Assembly: GCA_015057115.1 (NCBI GenBank)
Contig: SVEZ01000016.1
Location: forward strand, 1 to 64,000
Direction: 5' to 3'
From: Lachnospiraceae bacterium
GTDB lineage: Bacteria; Bacillota; Clostridia; Lachnospirales; Lachnospiraceae
Length of the DNA: 64,000 nt
Shown piece after piece: positions 15,001 to 23,618 of the stretch (positions are counted from its first letter, which is position 1; every line of letters starts with the position of its first letter). A program made the translations under genes and the position numbers. A model generated the notes under the pieces. It was not told the DNA's origin. It saw only the letters and a program-made list of their open reading frames with translations, and did not search any database.

Positions 15001-17736
15001 GTAAAGGACGACGTTCAGCTCGGGTCCATAAGCACTTATATTACTGTCTCCGGTGCACTGACAAGCGGAGCTAATATATATGTTACTGTTTCTGGGCCCA
15101 GAGTTGTGGCACAGAAGGCAACCGGTCTTAGCGAGACTGAAGCTGGTCGCTTCCACAGCGATGATTCAGACTATACGCCTGCATTGTCATCAGACGGAAA
15201 TGTTGTATTCAAGGCGCAGGCTGCTTTCACTAGTTTACCGCAGGAGGCGTCAGGGCTTATTTATAGTGGCGAAGAGCAAGAGCTACTTACTGATTATGGA
15301 GATGCCCCTACTACAGTAAAAGTTGCTGTTACCACGGATAACAGCGCGACTGAACCTGCAGGATTGACGTATGGAGATTCAGCCGGGGCGACGGAAGCTG
15401 GAACATATTATATCTGGTATTACGCGGAGGATACTGAACATTATGTAGGTACAACCCCGGCAAGACTTGGTCCGGTCACCATAGCACCATGTCCTATTAC
15501 TGTCACAGGCATTACAGCAGAGGAAAAACCTTACGACGGCACGACTGAGGCGACGCTTGATACATCCGGTGCTACTCTTTACGGAAAATGCGATGGTGAT
15601 GACTTAACCGTCAGCGCTACGGGTACTTTTGATAACAAAAATGCAGGTGACGGTAAGACTGTAACCATAAGTGATATCACTCTTGGCGGTGCAGATGCCG
15701 ATAACTATGTACTTGCGGATAGCGGAAACCAGGAGACCACTACAGCAAATATCACCAAGGCAACGCCGACTGTTACGGCGCCGGTTGCAAAGACGGATCT
15801 TGTCTATTCCGGAAGCGGACAGGCTCTCGTTACGACAGGATCTGTTCCGACTGGATGCGAAATGAAATATGCATTGACAGACAATACAGAAACAACTGCG
15901 CCGGCTGAGAATAGTAACTGGTCAGCAACCGCTCCCGAAGGGACAAACGCCGGAAGCTATAAGGTCTGGTATAAGGTCGATGGCGGCAATAACTATGAAG
16001 ATGTTGCGGCATCCTTTGTTACTGTAGCTATCGAAAAAGCTGATCAGGCGGCTCCTGCTTTAAGCGGCGAGTTTACGGTTCCGACCGGTAGTGAAACAGT
16101 AGTCATCACCGGTGTGGATGCAACCATGGAGTATAGCACAGATAACAAGAGCTGGACTGCTTGCGAGGCTACCCTCAGTCTTGGAAAGGGTGTTTATTAC
16201 GTAAGAAAGCAGGCAGATGCGAATCATAAAGTCGGTGCGGCTGCAACGATCGTTGTAAAACGCGAAGGTGAGCATACATTTACCGTAATAGGAGGCACCG
16301 GAACCGGAAGCTATGTGGCAGATGAAACAGTGACTGTCACCGCTACTGCTCCCGCAGGTGAAAAATTCAAAGATTGGAGTGCAACGGGAATCACTCTGAC
16401 AGAGGAAGAAAAGGTCTCTCCAAAACTGACCATTACCATGCCGGCAAGTGATGCGAGCCTTGCGGCAAATTTTGAGGACCTTGTGGTAGAATCCCTTTCT
16501 CTGAACAAGACAGCAACCAAACTTGAAATCGGCAAAAAGGAAAGCCTTACCGTGTCCTTCAATCCGGCAACTGTAAAAGATTCGTATAAAAATGTTGTGT
16601 GGAGCAGTGATAACGAAGGCGTTGCCTCTGTTGACGATAAAGGAAATGTTACTGCGATAAAGGAAGGAAAAGCGACCATCACAGTAAAGAGCGCCTTTGA
16701 TGAAAGTATAAAAGCAACCTGTGAGGTTACGGTAGAAAAGGCGGCAAGCATCGGTGGCGGCACCGGAGGTGGAGCGGCAGGCGGCGGAAGCAGTGATACA
16801 CCTGCAGATAACACGAATCCTTCCGACAGTGAAAGAACCTCTGATGACCAGACCATTGATGTAACCAAAGATCCATCTGAAGGAAAGGTTGCAGCCGGTG
16901 AGGCAGAGACCTCTACTGTTACCGGTAAGGATGGTTCCGTCACAGAAACCACCAAGGTTGAAAATACCGATGGTTCCACAACTGTAAAGGAAAAAGTGAC
17001 AACTACAGACGGTACGGTTTCCGAAAAGACCACCGTTATCGAACAGGACGGCACAGTAAAGACTCAGGAAACAATCGAAAAAGAAAACGGGTCCAAAACC
17101 GAGAAGGCAACCGAGGTTAAGGCCAACGGAGACTTTGAGGCTAAGACTGTTACGACCAATAAAGATGGAGAGGTCACAAAAACGGTTACTGAGGTTAGAA
17201 CTACCAATGAGAAGACCGGCAAAGTAACCTTAGAGACCGAGACCGTAAAGGCAAGCGGTGCTACCCAGACAACCAAAGCGATCAATGATGCAAAAGGAAA
17301 TCTGGCTAAGGCATCTATTACAGAAACCACAGCAGAAGGAAAGACTACCGCAATCGATTTTAAAACCAACAAGAGTGGAACTGTGGTAGTGAAGAACATA
17401 GACTCAGACCAGACTACCGTTACCATCCCTGCAAAGGTAGCGGATGCAAACGGAAAAAATCATCCGGTCAAGGTTATCACTTCCTACGCGCTGAAAGGTG
17501 AGACTGCCGTTACGACTCTTGTAGTGAACAAGAACGTGAAAACCTTTGAAAAGAATGCCCTCAGTGGTTCCAGTGTTAAAACACTGAAACTTGACAGTGT
17601 TCCAAGGTTTGAAAAGAATTCACTCAACACAGGACGTAAACTCACGATCGTCGTTCATAGCAAGAAACAGGCAAGAAAAGTGAAGGATCAGCTGGCATTC
17701 GCCGGCGCTCCGAAGGCTATAGTTAAAATTAAATAG
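12013..17736 (+). CDS. 1907-residue secreted repetitive surface protein
   Basis: The start ATG 12013 follows AGGAGG with 8-base spacing. A signal peptide spans residues 1-36 (LLKSILAIVLTLAMVLGAVP). Three copies of a ~70-residue segment with DLNGHTIDRGLG (near 90-155, 413-485, 815-893) alternate with right-handed beta-helix repeats (GGGVYNNGTFTMTGGSITGN type; ~165-230, 490-630, 897-970) and InlB-like segments ending TFTMP..VTV. Then come Ig-like and YDG-type modules (~1069-1343), a Big_2 domain (~1491-1576, WSSDNEGVASVDDKGNVTAI), a Gly-rich hinge, a Thr/Glu/Lys-rich repeat stalk (~1617-1773) and a C-terminal LRR_5-like domain. No LPXTG motif is seen, so anchoring is unclear. Adhesion is inferred. 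Confidence 0.85.
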   Translation: MKKKGLLKSILAIVLTLAMVLGAVPLQGIVLSARADGLDGTSSETAMVIGADGDGWKTLVDALSGELGMMKRTDVTEDADHPTYLKLESDCVSPNPESSGPIEVASGRYVVLDLNGHTIDRGLGDSNEGAANGNVITVNGNLTLKDSGTNGTITGGKYFNGDDSYGGGVIVNGTFTMEGGKITGCQSAQSGGGVYVAENGTFTMKGGTITECYAVSDGGGVYSEGTFNVSGAPVIKGNNTQYTERTGVDLANDKKIGIIGALRNGAEIWVITNENDTFAAGLGYDITEADAAYFHSDAGDNYVAVLRNGGIKFEQAYAIKVDEYIYHGTITASPTTAAAAGATVTLTITPDTGYVLDTLTVTDGNYNSINVSGTGNTRTFTMPAEDVTVDASFAEAVAQVGDVKYSTVQGAIDAAPANGTVTLLSDVTISSPLNIESGKTVTIDLNGHTIDRGLGNGNEGAANGNVITVNGNLTLKDSGTDGTITGGHNFNNGGGVYNNGTFTMTGGSITGNTSNDEGGGVCNNNDSTFIMTGGNINGNAAKAGGGVYNNGTFTMTGGSITGNTANQEGGGVYNANGSTFTMTGGNINGNAANAGGGVYNYSTFTMTGGSITENTATGEDCYGGGVVNYMATFNVSGRPVISGNNANNTSDNVRFGNNPINVIGALDSNAEIHVKVTNKGQIVAKGSGGYQPTASDAAKFVCDNESYAPLLDSTHNTIKMTQAYTITVADGISNGTVTAPARAATGATVTLTVTPGEGYVLDTLTVTDEGSGECTVSGTGSTRTFTMPSNNVTVTADFEEPVAKAGDDKYTTVQGAINAAPANGTVTLLSDVTISSPLNIESGKTVTLDLNGHTIDRGLGGETAASNGYVIEVQGNLTLTDGSTAKNGKITGGNDANGLGGGVYVNGGTFTMQGGTIIGNQSSTGGGVYVAEAGTFNMSGGSIIGNNASGHGGGATISEGCTFNVSGCPDIKDNWTEGIWDGDAKKYVINSNMDSSVKDDVQLGSISTYITVSGALTSGANIYVTVSGPRVVAQKATGLSETEAGRFHSDDSDYTPALSSDGNVVFKAQAAFTSLPQEASGLIYSGEEQELLTDYGDAPTTVKVAVTTDNSATEPAGLTYGDSAGATEAGTYYIWYYAEDTEHYVGTTPARLGPVTIAPCPITVTGITAEEKPYDGTTEATLDTSGATLYGKCDGDDLTVSATGTFDNKNAGDGKTVTISDITLGGADADNYVLADSGNQETTTANITKATPTVTAPVAKTDLVYSGSGQALVTTGSVPTGCEMKYALTDNTETTAPAENSNWSATAPEGTNAGSYKVWYKVDGGNNYEDVAASFVTVAIEKADQAAPALSGEFTVPTGSETVVITGVDATMEYSTDNKSWTACEATLSLGKGVYYVRKQADANHKVGAAATIVVKREGEHTFTVIGGTGTGSYVADETVTVTATAPAGEKFKDWSATGITLTEEEKVSPKLTITMPASDASLAANFEDLVVESLSLNKTATKLEIGKKESLTVSFNPATVKDSYKNVVWSSDNEGVASVDDKGNVTAIKEGKATITVKSAFDESIKATCEVTVEKAASIGGGTGGGAAGGGSSDTPADNTNPSDSERTSDDQTIDVTKDPSEGKVAAGEAETSTVTGKDGSVTETTKVENTDGSTTVKEKVTTTDGTVSEKTTVIEQDGTVKTQETIEKENGSKTEKATEVKANGDFEAKTVTTNKDGEVTKTVTEVRTTNEKTGKVTLETETVKASGATQTTKAINDAKGNLAKASITETTAEGKTTAIDFKTNKSGTVVVKNIDSDQTTVTIPAKVADANGKNHPVKVITSYALKGETAVTTLVVNKNVKTFEKNALSGSSVKTLKLDSVPRFEKNSLNTGRKLTIVVHSKKQARKVKDQLAFAGAPKAIVKIK
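12280..14920 (+). repeat. intragenic repeats of the surface protein
   Basis: Long near-identical DNA stretches recur (e.g. around 12405-12475, 13390-13460; and 13250-13345, 14455-14560), plus many 45-60-bp beta-helix units. Such repeats favour recombination and length variation between strains. Confidence 0.8.
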
Positions 17737-17751
17737 TAGTATTGTTTTACG

Positions 17752-17783
17752 AAATGGCTGTGTCATACGACACGGCCATTTTT
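17752..17783 (+). terminator. terminator of the surface protein gene
   Basis: AATGGCTGTGTC / GACACGGCCATT around ATAC, followed by TTT. Confidence 0.9.
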
Positions 17784-17899
17784 GGCTCAAAGTGGCTTTG
17801 AAGTTCGTCGAGCAACGATTTTTTCATGCAGGGAACCTCTCGAAGCCATATTTGCCGGATTTTTGCAGGATGGGCAACGGGAGAGGGCACAAGGATTGC

Positions 17900-17928
17900 T
17901 TGCCTGCCTTCTGTCTTTATGGTATAAT
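17900..17928 (+). promoter_or_regulatory. promoter of the ispF-cysS-mrnC-rlmB operon
   Basis: TTGCCT (17900-17905), a 17-base spacer, TATAAT (17923-17928), about 44 bases before ispF. Confidence 0.75.
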
Positions 17929-17971
17929 ATCTTTAATTATGGGCTGGTGAGATTTATAAGGAGCATAGGAT

Positions 17972-18532
17972 ATGAGAATTGGAACGGGATATGATGTTCA
18001 TAAGCTTGTTGAGAATAGAAAATTAATCCTGGGTGGTGTGGAAATTCCGCATACTTTGGGACTTTTGGGACACTCTGATGCAGATGTGCTGCTTCATGCC
18101 ATTATGGATGCACTTTTAGGGGCAGCGGCATTGGGAGATATCGGGAAACACTTCCCGGATACAGATGCGGAATATGAGGGGATTTCCAGTCTGGATCTTC
18201 TGCGCCGGGTGAAAGAGCTGATACAGAAGGAAGGCTATGTGGTGGGAAACGTGGATGCCACGGTGATTGCACAGAAGCCGAAGCTTCTTCCTTATATAGA
18301 TGAGATGAAGAAGAACATAGCGACCACGCTGGAGGTGGCTATGGATCAGATAAATATAAAAGCCACAACCGAGGAGCATTTGGGCTTTACCGGAAGAGAG
18401 GAAGGTATTTCTGCCCAGGCAGTGTGTCTGTTGGAAAGCTTTTATGAAGGAAGTTTTGTGACCGGCGTAAGTCAGTGCGGTGGGGCGACGGATCGATGTA
18501 GCGGCTGTCCGGGATGTCATAAAGATGCTTAA
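17972..18532 (+). CDS. ispF: 2-C-methyl-D-erythritol 2,4-cyclodiphosphate synthase with Cys-rich tail
   Basis: IspF makes MEcPP in the MEP isoprenoid pathway. Motifs: [11 protein letters not shown] (metal ligands Asp, His), [29 protein letters not shown], and [18 protein letters not shown]. The usual family length is about 157-160 residues; this protein has 186. The extra ~28 residues end in a Cys-rich tail ([14 protein letters not shown]) that could bind a metal. The tail is an oddity discussed in the findings. It is the first gene of the operon; cysS follows after 41 bases without a terminator. Confidence 0.95.
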   Translation: MRIGTGYDVHKLVENRKLILGGVEIPHTLGLLGHSDADVLLHAIMDALLGAAALGDIGKHFPDTDAEYEGISSLDLLRRVKELIQKEGYVVGNVDATVIAQKPKLLPYIDEMKKNIATTLEVAMDQINIKATTEEHLGFTGREEGISAQAVCLLESFYEGSFVTGVSQCGGATDRCSGCPGCHKDA

Positions 18533-18573
18533 CAAATGCAGAACAACAGAGATAGAAAAGAGGATTCATAATT

Positions 18574-20004
18574 ATGGAAAATAGATTTCAGATGTTTAAT
18601 ACCCTGACACGTAAAGTCGAGACCATCATTCCCAACGAGGACGGCAAGATTGGAATGTATACCTGCGGACCGACTGTTTATCATTTTGCTCATGTGGGAA
18701 ATTTAAGAAGCTACATCATGGAGGATGTGCTGGAAAAAAGTTTGCGCTTCATCGGATATGATGTGAAGCGTGTTATGAATATCACCGACGTAGGACATCT
18801 TTCAGATGATGCGGATTCCGGTGAAGATAAGATGTTAAAAGGCGCTAAGCGCGAGAACAAGACCGTCATGGAAATTGCGAAGTTCTATACCGATGCGTTC
18901 TTCAAGGATTGCGAAGCCTTGAATATCAAGCGTCCGGATGTGGTAGAACCGGCAACCAACTGTATTCCGGAATTCATCCACATGGTGGAGGAACTTTTGA
19001 AAAAAGGCTATGCCTATGTGGCAGGCGGTAATGTATATTTTGATACATCCAAGTTGGATGATTATCTGGTGTTCTCGTCTGCAGTCGAGAAGGAAGCTTT
19101 AAAAGAAGGCGTGCGTGACGACGTGGATGTGGATGAGAACAAGAAAAACAAGAGCGATTTCGTATTGTGGTTTACGAAATCCAAGTTTGAAGATCAGGCG
19201 TTAAAATGGGATAGCCCATGGGGCGTTGGTTATCCGGGTTGGCACATCGAGTGCTCCTGCATTAGCATTAAGCACTTAGGTGAGCGCATGGATATCCACT
19301 GCGGTGGAATTGATAACATGTTCCCCCATCATACCAACGAGATTGCCCAGTCGGAAGCATATCTGGGACATAAATGGTGTAACTACTGGTTACATGTTCA
19401 TCACCTGGTGGAAAAAGGCGGCAAAATGAGTAAGTCCAAGGGCAACTTCTTAACCTTGTCTGTTTTACAGGAACAGGGTTATGAGCCGGTGGTATACCGT
19501 TTATTCTGCCTGCAGTCCCACTACAGAAAACCACTTGAGTTTTCCTATGATGTACTGGACAACATGAAGAATGCCTATGAGAAATTGATCAAGAAGATCG
19601 CGGAGATTCCGGAAGAGGGAACCGTGGATGAAGCAGCTTATGCAGACTATCGCAAGAAATTTGAAGACTGCCTGTGCAACGATGTGAACACATCCACAGC
19701 CATCACCGTGATCTATGACCTGTTAAAGAGTGACGTAAACGGCGCAACCAAGCGCAAGATCATCGGCGACTGCGATTATGTATTGAGTCTGGATCTTTTG
19801 AAAAATGCAGAGGAACTGAAAAACGGTGCATCCGCTTCTGTTGATGCAGAGCTGTTAAAGTTTATCGAAGAGAAGATTGCAGAGCGTAAGGAAGCAAAGA
19901 AGGCAAAAGATTTTGCGAAGGCAGACGCTATTCGTGAGGAACTTTTGCAAAAAGGAATTGCCATTAAAGATACCAGAGAAGGAACTGTCTGGGAGCAGGT
20001 ATAG
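18574..20004 (+). CDS. cysS: cysteinyl-tRNA synthetase
   Basis: A class I synthetase of normal length (476 residues) that charges tRNA-Cys. It shows the zinc-ligand and HIGH-like region (YTCGPTVYHFAHVGNLRS), HIECSCI with further zinc ligands, the GGIDNMFPHHTNEIAQSEA block, and the KMSKSKGN loop. The C-terminal alpha-helical anticodon domain is complete. The start ATG follows AGAGG. The position next to mrnC and rlmB is the standard Firmicutes arrangement. Confidence 0.98.
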   Translation: MENRFQMFNTLTRKVETIIPNEDGKIGMYTCGPTVYHFAHVGNLRSYIMEDVLEKSLRFIGYDVKRVMNITDVGHLSDDADSGEDKMLKGAKRENKTVMEIAKFYTDAFFKDCEALNIKRPDVVEPATNCIPEFIHMVEELLKKGYAYVAGGNVYFDTSKLDDYLVFSSAVEKEALKEGVRDDVDVDENKKNKSDFVLWFTKSKFEDQALKWDSPWGVGYPGWHIECSCISIKHLGERMDIHCGGIDNMFPHHTNEIAQSEAYLGHKWCNYWLHVHHLVEKGGKMSKSKGNFLTLSVLQEQGYEPVVYRLFCLQSHYRKPLEFSYDVLDNMKNAYEKLIKKIAEIPEEGTVDEAAYADYRKKFEDCLCNDVNTSTAITVIYDLLKSDVNGATKRKIIGDCDYVLSLDLLKNAEELKNGASASVDAELLKFIEEKIAERKEAKKAKDFAKADAIREELLQKGIAIKDTREGTVWEQV

Positions 20005-20014
20005 GAGTGAGAAT

Positions 20015-20440
20015 TTGCTGGAAATTGATGGATATATTAAAGAACAGTTTGGGATTCCCGAGGTAGATATCCGAAGCTATTCACCGCTGACATTGGCGTA
20101 CATCGGAGATGGGATTTTTGATCTGATTATCCGGTCTATAGTGGTGGGCAAAGGAAATACCCGCGCCAGCGAGCTTCATAAGCGTACCAGTAATGTGGTA
20201 AAAGCGGCAAGCCAGTCGGATATGATAGAGAAGCTTTTACCCCATTTGACGGAAGAAGAGGAAGCTGTGTATAAGCGGGGGCGGAATGCCAAATCCCCTA
20301 CCATGGCGAAAAATGCTACCATGGCAGAATATCGTCGAGCCACTGGTTTTGAGGCGCTGATGGGATTTTTATATTTGACGGATCAGATGGGACGGCTTGT
20401 TGAATTGGTAAAAATAGGTCTCGGGGATACTGAATTGTAG
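20015..20440 (+). CDS. mrnC: mini-ribonuclease III
   Basis: A 141-residue RNase III catalytic domain without the dsRNA-binding domain; it processes the ends of 23S rRNA precursor. TTG 20015 is chosen because AGGAG lies 7 bases upstream, right after the cysS stop. The signature is YIGDGIFDLIIR and, later, KNATMAEYRRATGFEALMGF, the second acidic and structural motif. It sits between cysS and rlmB, as in Bacillus. Confidence 0.92.
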   Translation: MLEIDGYIKEQFGIPEVDIRSYSPLTLAYIGDGIFDLIIRSIVVGKGNTRASELHKRTSNVVKAASQSDMIEKLLPHLTEEEEAVYKRGRNAKSPTMAKNATMAEYRRATGFEALMGFLYLTDQMGRLVELVKIGLGDTEL

Positions 20441-20457
20441 TTTTTAAAGAGGTAAAT

Positions 20458-21213
20458 ATGGAAGAAAATAAAGTAATCAATGAACAGAAGATCGAGGGAA
20501 GGAATGCTGTTTTGGAGGCATTTCGTGCCGGAAAAACCATTGATAAGGTCTATATTCTGGATGGATGCCAGGATGGACCTATTCGCACCATCGTGCGTGA
20601 AGCAAGAAAAACAGATGCTCTTTTGCAGTTTGTAAAAAAGGAGCGTCTGGATCAGTTATCCGAAACCGGAACTCACCAGGGTGTAATCGCTGTAATTGCA
20701 GCTTATGAGTATGCAGAGGTTTCCGATATTTTGGAAAATGCCCGGAAAAAAGGAGAAGATCCCTTTGTGATTATTCTGGATAATATTGAGGATCCCCACA
20801 ATCTGGGAGCCATTATTCGTACTGCGAATTTGGCAGGCGCTCACGGTGTTATCATTCCCAAGCGTAGAGCTGTGGGATTAACTGCAACAGTGGCAAGAAC
20901 CAGTGCGGGAGCAATCAATTTTACCCCGGTGGCAAAGGTAACCAATATTACCAACACCATTAAAGAATTAAAAGATCAGGGAATGTGGTTTGTCTGTGCA
21001 GATATGAACGGTGAACCCATGTATAATTTGAATCTTACCGGTTCCATCGGCTTGGTAATCGGAAGTGAGGGAGAGGGCGTAAGTAAGCTTGTAAAAGAAA
21101 ACTGTGATATGATTGCCTCTATCCCAATGAAGGGAGACATTGATTCCCTAAATGCATCGGTGGCAACCGGTGTACTGGCGTATGAGATTGTAAGACAGCG
21201 CCTGCAGAAGTAG
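20458..21213 (+). CDS. rlmB: 23S rRNA (guanosine-2'-O)-methyltransferase RlmB (SpoU/TrmH family)
   Basis: A 251-residue SPOUT methyltransferase. An N-terminal substrate-binding domain (GRNAVLEAFRAGKTIDKVYI) precedes the SpoU core: DNIEDPHNLGAIIRTANLAG, RTSAGAI, GLVIGSEGEGV and SLNASVATGVLAYEI form the trefoil knot and SAM pocket. It 2'-O-methylates a guanosine in the peptidyl-transferase region of 23S rRNA. Operon-linked to mrnC with a 17-base gap. Confidence 0.95.
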   Translation: MEENKVINEQKIEGRNAVLEAFRAGKTIDKVYILDGCQDGPIRTIVREARKTDALLQFVKKERLDQLSETGTHQGVIAVIAAYEYAEVSDILENARKKGEDPFVIILDNIEDPHNLGAIIRTANLAGAHGVIIPKRRAVGLTATVARTSAGAINFTPVAKVTNITNTIKELKDQGMWFVCADMNGEPMYNLNLTGSIGLVIGSEGEGVSKLVKENCDMIASIPMKGDIDSLNASVATGVLAYEIVRQRLQK

Positions 21214-21249
21214 TTTAAACTGAGAGATTTCTTGGGAAGGGAACTTGAG

Positions 21250-21876
21250 ATGACGGACAAGCTGCTAAGATTAAAAAAAATGCAGGATGATGAGTTGGTT
21301 TTGTTAAGCCAACAGGGAGATCATGAGGCCACCAACGAACTATTGGAGCGATATAAGCCCATGGTGCGAAAGAAAAGCAATACCCTTTTTCTCATGGGAG
21401 CGGATGCAGAAGATCTTATCCAGGAGGGAATGATTGGATTGTTTTTGGCTTTGCGGGAATATGATGCCGCAAGGGAAGCCTCTTTTAAAACTTATGCCAA
21501 TATATGTGTGGCCGGGCAGATGCATCATGCTATTGCGGCAGCGGCCAGAGAGAAACATAAACCCCTAAACGGTGCCATGTCCCTGGACATGGAGCAGCAT
21601 GAGGGGGAAGGGGATACTCTGGAAAGTTTGTTGATTGACATTGAGGAAAATGAACCGGAGAATCTCTATATTGATCAGGAAAATGTTACGGATCTTATGA
21701 GCCGGATTCATCATGCCTTAAGCCCGCTGGAATGGCAGGTTTTTTGTAATTATATCCGGGGAGAGAACTACCGGGATATTGCCAAAAGTCTTGATAAAAG
21801 CGAGAAATCCATTGATAATGCATTAAACCGCATCAAGAAGAAGACTATGGCACTTTTAAAGGAAGGATCAAATTGA
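21250..21876 (+). CDS. sigH: sigma-70 family factor, SigH type
   Basis: A 208-residue sigma factor. Region 2 reads DLIQEGMIGLFLALREYD and region 4 reads LSPLEWQVFCNYIRGENYRDIAKSL. Position directly after rlmB is the classical place of sigH in Firmicutes, where it drives early sporulation and competence genes. ATG 21250 is preferred; a TTG at 21232 lacks a good ribosome site. The region 2.3/2.4 stretch AAAREKHKPLNGAMSLD is the usual SigH spacing. Whether the host sporulates cannot be told from this window. Confidence 0.85.
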   Translation: MTDKLLRLKKMQDDELVLLSQQGDHEATNELLERYKPMVRKKSNTLFLMGADAEDLIQEGMIGLFLALREYDAAREASFKTYANICVAGQMHHAIAAAAREKHKPLNGAMSLDMEQHEGEGDTLESLLIDIEENEPENLYIDQENVTDLMSRIHHALSPLEWQVFCNYIRGENYRDIAKSLDKSEKSIDNALNRIKKKTMALLKEGSN

Positions 21877-21920
21877 CCAAATGGTCATTGATACTCATAA
21901 ATAATGTGCATTTTTGCACA
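21875..21920. promoter_or_regulatory. two palindromes between sigH and ackA
   Basis: GACCA-AA-TGGTC (21875-21886) and TGTGCA-TTTT-TGCACA (21905-21920). The first overlaps a possible -35 (TTGACC, 21873) with CATAAA at 21896 as a -10. Candidate operators for ackA. Confidence 0.4.
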
Positions 21921-21946
21921 GAAAATAAATAGTAAGGAGAAGCACA

Positions 21947-23137
21947 ATGAATATTTTAGTAATCAATTGTGGAAGCTCTTCTTTGAAATTTCAGGTTATC
22001 AACTCTGAAACAGAAGAGGTAAAAGCTTCCGGACTTTGCGAAAGAATCGGAATGGATGAAAGCCGTTTGGTATACCAGCCGGCAGGATGTGAGAAGGAAA
22101 AAATCACTGTTGATATGCCAACTCACAAAGAGGCTATCAAACAGGTTATTGACGCTCTTACCAACGAAAAGAATGGTGTATTAAAGTCCTTATCTGAAAT
22201 TGATGCAGTAGGACATCGTATGGTTCACGGTGGAGAGAAATTCAACAAGTCCGTTATCATTACTGATGAAGTAATTAAGACTGTTGAAGAGTGTAATGAT
22301 CTTGCACCGCTTCACAACCCGGCAAACATTATCGGAGTTCGCGCAACTCAGGAACTTATGCCAAACGTACCGATGGTAGGTGTTTTTGATACCGCTTTCC
22401 ATCAGACAATGCCACCAAAGGCATATCTTTACGGAACTCCATACGAGTATTATGAGAAATACGGCGTTCGTCGTTACGGTTTCCACGGAACCTCTCATGC
22501 ATTCGTATCTGCTAGAGCAGCAGAACTTGCAGGAAAAGATTACAAGGATTGCAAAACCATTGTTTGCCACCTTGGAAACGGAAGCAGTATTTCCGCAGTA
22601 TTAAACGGAGAATCTGTAGATACCTCCATGGGTCTTACTCCATTGGAAGGACTTTTAATGGGAACTCGTTCCGGTGACATCGATCCGGGTGCATTAGAGT
22701 ACATTATGAAGAAAGAAAACATCTCTTATGCAGAGATGATGACTATCTTAAACAAGAAATCTGGATTCCTTGGAATTTCCGGAGTATCCTCTGACTGCCG
22801 TGACGTTGATAACGCAGCAGCAGAAGGAAATGAGCGTGCTAAGAACGCTATGGATGTATTCCACTATCGTGTAGCAAAGACCGTAGGTGGTTATGTTGCA
22901 GCAATGAACGGAGTAGACGTAATCGCATTTACAGCAGGAATCGGTGAGAACTCCGCTTCCACCCGTGCAGAAATCTGCAAATACTTCGGTTACCTTGGCA
23001 TCAAGATTGACGAAGCAAAGAACAACACTCGTGGCGAGGAAGTTCTGATTTCTACACCGGACTCCAAGGTTAAGGTATTTATTATTCCAACCAACGAAGA
23101 GTTAAAGATTGCAAGAGAAACTGCTGCATTAGTATAA
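21947..23137 (+). CDS. ackA: acetate kinase
   Basis: A 396-residue ASKHA-fold kinase converting acetyl phosphate and ADP to acetate and ATP, the main substrate-level ATP step of mixed-acid fermenters. Motifs: [16 protein letters not shown] at the N-terminus, [71 protein letters not shown] and FTAGIGENS. The start follows AAGGAGAAGCAC. No pta gene is adjacent. The order ackA then yceD-rpmF seen in relatives is broken here by ~36 kb. Confidence 0.98.
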   Translation: MNILVINCGSSSLKFQVINSETEEVKASGLCERIGMDESRLVYQPAGCEKEKITVDMPTHKEAIKQVIDALTNEKNGVLKSLSEIDAVGHRMVHGGEKFNKSVIITDEVIKTVEECNDLAPLHNPANIIGVRATQELMPNVPMVGVFDTAFHQTMPPKAYLYGTPYEYYEKYGVRRYGFHGTSHAFVSARAAELAGKDYKDCKTIVCHLGNGSSISAVLNGESVDTSMGLTPLEGLLMGTRSGDIDPGALEYIMKKENISYAEMMTILNKKSGFLGISGVSSDCRDVDNAAAEGNERAKNAMDVFHYRVAKTVGGYVAAMNGVDVIAFTAGIGENSASTRAEICKYFGYLGIKIDEAKNNTRGEEVLISTPDSKVKVFIIPTNEELKIARETAALV

Positions 23138-23154
23138 GAAGTGTTTTTTTATAA

Positions 23155-23193
23155 AGAGGGACTTCGTGCCATTCTGGCGCGAAGTCTCTTTTG
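23155..23193 (+). terminator. ackA terminator
   Basis: AGAGGGACTTCGTGCC / GGCGCGAAGTCTCTTT around ATTCT. Confidence 0.9.
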
Positions 23194-23222
23194 GTATGTT
23201 GGTGATTTTTAATTTTAACGCA

Positions 23223-23579
23223 GTGGGGAATCAGGGGCAGCGTCGGCGGAAAGTGTGAAAAAGAGAGTGCGTCAGGCGATTTTATGCTGTTGGTGCGGAG
23301 CAGGACTGGGGCCTGTTGGCGGAAAGTGTGAATAATGGTATCGCGCCGCCTACTTTTTTAAAAACATCGGCGCCAAATCTGTATTAAATGTGAAAACCCC
23401 CGATGCACAGCTTTACGACTCGCCAGAATTGCATGCTAGGTTTCTGTGGTGCCGAGTTTTTGCAAAATTAACGGCGCCAGGCTTGCGCAGGACACAGTTT
23501 TTGGCGAGTGGCGTTTTGAAAATCGGCGTGGGACACAGTTGCGACACTGTTATTGGCGATTTGCCCAGGGGAAGAGGGT
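23223..23579 (+). repeat. long non-coding repeat, copy A
   Basis: About 357 bp matching copy B (24635-25070). It opens with one full and one partial unit of a ~74-bp tandem (GCGTCGGCGGAAAGTGTGAA). A conserved 250-bp tail follows with ACTCGCCA (23418 area) and TGGCGAGT (23502 area) as distant complementary arms, ACAGT-N6-ACTGT, and several CGGCGCC motifs. The open frame at 23390 differs from its twin mostly by amino-acid-changing substitutions, so it is not coding. Confidence 0.85.
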
Positions 23580-23618
23580 ATGCATGTTGAAAAAGGCATG
23601 CGGTGTGGTTCAGTTTCA

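Noticed and set aside
13107-17426. Long minus-strand frames opposite the surface protein gene
   Set aside because: Low-complexity Val/Ser/Pro/Leu products mirroring repetitive codons on the other strand; no ribosome sites.
17782-17994. 70-codon plus-strand frame before ispF
   Set aside because: It runs through the surface-protein terminator and the ispF promoter and overlaps ispF, with no ribosome site.
23390-23590. Open frame in repeat copy A (and twin at 24873-25100), MKTPDAQL...
   Set aside because: Of six substitutions between the copies in the shared part, five change the amino acid. There is no ribosome site, and the frames end differently. The DNA, not a protein, is conserved.
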